Part shown: positions 13,733 to 16,720 of the stretch, piece by piece
Layout of the letters: each line of letters opens with the position of its first letter
Position numbering within the stretch: position 1 is the stretch's first letter
DNA from: JBKEDF01 sp047975325
GTDB taxonomy: Bacteria; Pseudomonadota; Alphaproteobacteria; Rhodobacterales; Rhodobacteraceae
NCBI GenBank assembly: GCA_047975325.1
Contig: JBKEDF010000072.1
Span: forward strand, 1-16,720
DNA length: 16,720 nucleotides
Reading direction: 5' to 3'
Made by a program: the position numbers and the translations under genes
Notes under the pieces: generated by a model
Told to the model about the DNA's origin: nothing
The model's input: only the letters and a program-made list of their open reading frames with translations
Databases searched by the model: none

Positions 13733-16309
13733 ATGACCCTTATCGCCATTCCGGGAACCTCTGCACATGGTTTTGATTACCGCGGGGTCATCGCGACGGA
13801 TATATCCAAGCTGCCCTTCTCACTGCGGGTTCTGGCGGAAAATGCCGCGCGCCATTCGGATCATGGCGAAGCCGCACAGGTCGTGGCCGTACGAAACGGA
13901 CAGGCGGTGCCCTTCCGGCCCGCGCGCCTCTTGCTTCATGACATGCTGGGAATACCGGCACTGGTCGATATCATGGCCCTGCGCGACCGCTTGGCAGAGG
14001 AAGGCGGCGATCCTGCGGCGGTGGATATGAGCCTGCCGGTGGATCTGGTAATCGACCATGCAATGACCATCAATCACTGGTCCGAAAAATTCGCGCTGGA
14101 CAAGAACATGGATCGCGAATTTGAGGTGAACCGCGAACGCTTTGCCTTCCTCAAGGCTTGCGCAGCCCGGTTTCCGCGCCTGCGGGTGATCCCGCCGGGG
14201 GGCGGGATCTGCCATCAGGTCAATCTGGAATTCCTGGGCCAGACCGTGCTGCCCTCAAATGAGGATCCCGGCATCCTGATCCCGGATAGCTGCCTTGGGA
14301 CCGACAGCCACACCACGATGATCAACGCGCTTGGCGTGACCGGCTGGGGTATTGGCGGGCTGGAAGCCGAGGGGCTGCTCTTTGGCGAAACAACAGCCGT
14401 CAACGTCCCCCGTGTGATCGGGCTGGAGGTAACAGGCAGTCCTTCGCATGACATTACCGCGACGGATATTGCGCTGGTGATCACCGAAAAACTGCGCGCC
14501 ATCGGTGTGGTGGATAGTTTCGTCGAACTTTTCGGGAAAAGCTATGATCGTCTTGCTGTCGGGGACAGGGCGACAATCGCCAACATGTCCCCCGAATTCG
14601 GCTCGACACAGGTCTTTTGTCCGGTCGACGCCAATACGATCCGTTACTTGCGTGAAACCGGCCGCGATGAGCAGGCCATACGGGCAGAAGCCTATTGCCG
14701 GGTGCAGGCAATGTGGGCCGAAGGCGCTGACACAATTGAATATGACAAGGTGGTAACGCTCGATCTGTCCAAAATCGGGCGGAGCGTCTCAGGCCCCGCA
14801 CGCCCGGAACAGCGGATCGATCTCGGCGCGGCCACGGCCACACTGACAACCGGGGCCGAGGCGGCACATCGGGTGCCCGTGGAAGGCACCGATCACGATA
14901 TTGGCGATGGCGATGTCATTATTGCGGCAATCACCAGTTGCACCAATACGGCCAATGCCCGGAACATGGTGCTTGCCGGGCTGGTGGCGCGCAATGCCGT
15001 GGCAAGGGGCCTGTCGGTCAAGCCCCATGTCAAGACATCGCTCACCCCCGGCTCGCGTGTCGTGGCGCGTTATCTGGAAAAAAGCGGCTTGCAGGCGGAT
15101 CTCGACAGGCTGGGGTTTGAACTAACGGCCTTTGCCTGTTCCACCTGCAACGGCATGTCGGGCCCGCTGCGTCCCGAACATGAGGCGGCTATCCGCGAAC
15201 ATGACATCAAGGGGGTTGCCGTCCTTTCCGGCAATCGCAATTTCGCGGGGCGCATTCATCCGCTGGCCTCACGCAACGTCATCGCCTCGCCGCCTCTCGT
15301 GGTTGCCTATGCGCTGGCCGGGACAATCCTGACCGATATCACGACCCAGCCGCTGGGGATGGATCAGGCCGGCCACCCGGTCATGTTCGCAGATCTTTGG
15401 CCCTCAGCCGAGGAGGTTGACGCAATTATCGCATCCTCAGTCTCTGCGGATGACTTCATCAAGAACTTCGATGAAATCGAAAATGTAAACCCGCAATGGG
15501 ATGCGCTTGAGGTCAGCACCGGCCGCTACGCCTGGCCCAGTTCAACCTATGTCAGTTTCCCGCCTTTCGTGCGGCAGATTTCTGCTGTGCACCCACCACT
15601 TGCGCCGCTGACCGGCCTGCGCCCGCTGGTAATCCTGGGCGATTCCGTAACGACGGATCATATCTCCCCCTCCGGGACGATCACACCGGATTCCGAGGCC
15701 GGGCGGTTCCTGTTGCGAAACGGCGTGGAGCCGCGCGACTTCAATTCCTTTGGCACGCGCCGGGGATATTCCGATGTCGTTATCCGCTCCACTTTCGCCA
15801 ATTACCGGCTGCGCAATGAAATGACGCCCGATCAGGAAGGCTCATGGACCAAAATCCAGCCTGAGGGTGAAGTTACCACCATCTTCAAGGCGATTGAGAC
15901 CTACCTGGACCGCAACCAGCAACTTGTGGTGATTGGCGGCAAGGATTACGGCTGCGGATCCTCGCGCGATACGGCGGCCAAGGCACCCTGGCTGGCCGGG
16001 ATCCGCGCCGTCATTGTCGAAAGTTTCGAACGCATCCATCGTTCCAATCTGGTCAATATGGGTATCGCACCACTGACATTCCCGGAAGGTGTAACCCGCA
16101 AGACGCTTGGCCTGGATGGGACGGAAACCTACGATATTGCACTCAGCGATAATCTGGGCGCAGCCCATATGACCGTCCGGCGCGCCGATGGCGGCATATT
16201 GGAAACCCCGCTTGATCTGCGGCTCTATAACAACCGAGAACGGGAAATCTTCACCCATGGTGGCTTGCTGCCCATGGCGTTTCGCGGATTTCTGAAGAAG
16301 GCCGCCTGA
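13733..16309 (+). CDS. Divergent aconitase-family hydratase (AcnA/AcnD-like)
   Basis: [4Fe-4S] hydro-lyase of 858 residues in the monomeric AcnA layout, with the C-terminal swivel domain (about 640-858) fused. Cluster ligands are C403 (TSCTNT), C469 and C472 (ACSTC). GTDSHTTMINALG, PPGGGICHQVNLEFLG, VLSGNRNFAGRIHPL, GDSVTTDHISPSG and SFERIHRSNLVNMG are strongly aconitase-like. Several active-site positions differ from housekeeping AcnA: H69 replaces the substrate-binding glutamine of the QD motif (as I recall for methylaconitate hydratase AcnD), N473 follows the cluster cysteines where Ile/Leu/Val is normal, and SSRDT (T747) replaces SSRDW. ATG at 13733 has AGGAG eight bases upstream; the longer frame would overlap iclR. 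Divergent from IclR and next to a TRAP system, it probably handles an imported tricarboxylate or alkyl-citrate, not only the TCA cycle. A second ordinary aconitase elsewhere is expected. Confidence 0.9.
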   Translation: MTLIAIPGTSAHGFDYRGVIATDISKLPFSLRVLAENAARHSDHGEAAQVVAVRNGQAVPFRPARLLLHDMLGIPALVDIMALRDRLAEEGGDPAAVDMSLPVDLVIDHAMTINHWSEKFALDKNMDREFEVNRERFAFLKACAARFPRLRVIPPGGGICHQVNLEFLGQTVLPSNEDPGILIPDSCLGTDSHTTMINALGVTGWGIGGLEAEGLLFGETTAVNVPRVIGLEVTGSPSHDITATDIALVITEKLRAIGVVDSFVELFGKSYDRLAVGDRATIANMSPEFGSTQVFCPVDANTIRYLRETGRDEQAIRAEAYCRVQAMWAEGADTIEYDKVVTLDLSKIGRSVSGPARPEQRIDLGAATATLTTGAEAAHRVPVEGTDHDIGDGDVIIAAITSCTNTANARNMVLAGLVARNAVARGLSVKPHVKTSLTPGSRVVARYLEKSGLQADLDRLGFELTAFACSTCNGMSGPLRPEHEAAIREHDIKGVAVLSGNRNFAGRIHPLASRNVIASPPLVVAYALAGTILTDITTQPLGMDQAGHPVMFADLWPSAEEVDAIIASSVSADDFIKNFDEIENVNPQWDALEVSTGRYAWPSSTYVSFPPFVRQISAVHPPLAPLTGLRPLVILGDSVTTDHISPSGTITPDSEAGRFLLRNGVEPRDFNSFGTRRGYSDVVIRSTFANYRLRNEMTPDQEGSWTKIQPEGEVTTIFKAIETYLDRNQQLVVIGGKDYGCGSSRDTAAKAPWLAGIRAVIVESFERIHRSNLVNMGIAPLTFPEGVTRKTLGLDGTETYDIALSDNLGAAHMTVRRADGGILETPLDLRLYNNREREIFTHGGLLPMAFRGFLKKAA

Positions 16310-16605
16310 CAATACGGGACAAGGTAAAAGCGGTTTCCCATCGCGGTGACACCTCCTAAGGTGGTCGCAGTCTGCTCCTCAGACAAGCTCGCGGCTAATT
16401 CAAACCCTGAGAAAGCCCCATCCTGTTCCGGGTAACCAAATCTTCCATTTCCATAACCATGGCACCGGGTTGTCATGGTATACCGTCATTGCCGCAAGGC
16501 TTGGAACCGGTCTCTCAAACAGCCTTGAAAATAACCATCATCGGACTATACGAATGGCCACTGATCAATGCGAAATAATATGGCAATTATATTTCCAAAG
16601 ACCTC
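16310..16605. other. Intergenic region after aconitase-like gene
   Basis: No convincing gene. A GTCTG-N5-CAGAC hairpin (16370-16384) and CACCT-N4-AGGTG (16350-16363) are present but without T-runs, so no clear terminator. TTGAAA (16525-16530) and TATACG (16547-16552) with 16-base spacing could be an upstream tRNA promoter. The second half is AT-richer than the genes. Short frames here lack ribosome sites or similarity. Confidence 0.5.
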
Positions 16606-16634
16606 TGGACGCTCAACATGTAAGTTGCTATATC
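16606..16634 (+). promoter_or_regulatory. Candidate promoter of tRNA-Asn
   Basis: TGGACG (16606-16611) and TATATC (16629-16634) are separated by 17 bases, each matching four of six consensus positions, followed by a GC-rich discriminator (GCGGC). Transcription would start near 16641, about five bases before the tRNA. The box at 16525-16552 is an alternative or additional promoter. Confidence 0.35.
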
Positions 16635-16645
16635 GCGGCTCGTGT

Positions 16646-16720
16646 TCCGGCGTAGCTCAGCGGTAGAGCAGTTGACTGTTAATCAATTGGTCGTAGGTTC
16701 GATCCCTACCGCCGGAGCCA
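16646..16720 (+). tRNA. tRNA-Asn (anticodon GUU)
   Basis: A complete cloverleaf is visible: 7-bp acceptor TCCGGCG/CGCCGGA, D stem GCTC/GAGC, anticodon stem GTTGA/TCAAT, loop CTGTTAA with anticodon GTT at 16678-16680, T stem GTAGG/CCTAC with loop TTCGATC, discriminator G and genomically encoded CCA at the last three bases of the window. GTT reads AAC and AAT, so it carries asparagine. Confidence 0.97.

Noticed and set aside
16470..16655. Plus-strand frame of 61 codons running into the tRNA
   Set aside because: No ribosome site, no similarity, and it ends inside the tRNA gene.
16646..16720. tRNA-Asn as an integration site bounding a genomic island
   Set aside because: No integrase is visible and I found no copy of the tRNA 3' end at the left side of the window. 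An island inserted in the tRNA end would lie beyond 16720.
1..16720. CRISPR arrays, insertion sequences, toxin-antitoxin or phage defence genes
   Set aside because: No spaced direct repeats, transposase motifs or defence-type domains were seen on either strand.

Overview
The window looks like chromosomal DNA of an alphaproteobacterium, probably a metabolically versatile free-living type. The grounds are family-level only: two complete TRAP transporters, a Rieske oxygenase, IclR and MarR regulators, fairly GC-rich genes with strong AGGAG ribosome sites, and a tRNA-Asn with an encoded CCA. I cannot name genus or species. No mobile element, integrase, CRISPR array or rRNA is visible.

Layout. 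1-408: AT-rich, palindrome-rich, no gene. 409-1398 (+): a TDT/SLAC1-family anion transporter whose conserved N-terminus seems to start upstream of the only usable ATG, so its 5' end may be damaged. 6034 down to 1443 (-): one tightly packed operon of TRAP binding protein, small and large membrane subunits, a MarR regulator and a cytosine-deaminase-like amidohydrolase. 6035-6277: divergent control region with four TGA-N4-TCA palindromes. 6278-9793 (+): operon of phthalate-dioxygenase-reductase-type reductase, Rieske oxygenase alpha and beta subunits, and a short-chain dehydrogenase. 12752 down to 9835 (-): a second, unrelated TRAP operon, convergent with the oxygenase operon. 13637-12948 (-): IclR regulator. 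13733-16309 (+): a divergent aconitase-family hydratase, transcribed away from iclR. 16310-16645: gene-free. 16646-16720: tRNA-Asn(GUU).

How the genes may work together (inference). The reductase, oxygenase and dehydrogenase form a complete oxygenation module. The first TRAP system, MarR protein and amidohydrolase are divergently transcribed from it and probably share its control region, which suggests uptake, oxidation and hydrolysis of a carboxylated, possibly nitrogen-containing aromatic or heterocycle. The set alpha, beta, SDR, VanB/PDR-like reductase plus a MarR regulator matches the gene types of iacC, iacD, iacE, iacF and iacR of indole-3-acetate clusters, but iacA, iacB, iacG, iacH, iacI and all ring-cleavage genes are absent. 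The second block (IclR, TRAP, aconitase-like hydratase) looks like a separate unit for uptake and dehydration/hydration of a di- or tricarboxylic acid. The substrates of both blocks are unknown.
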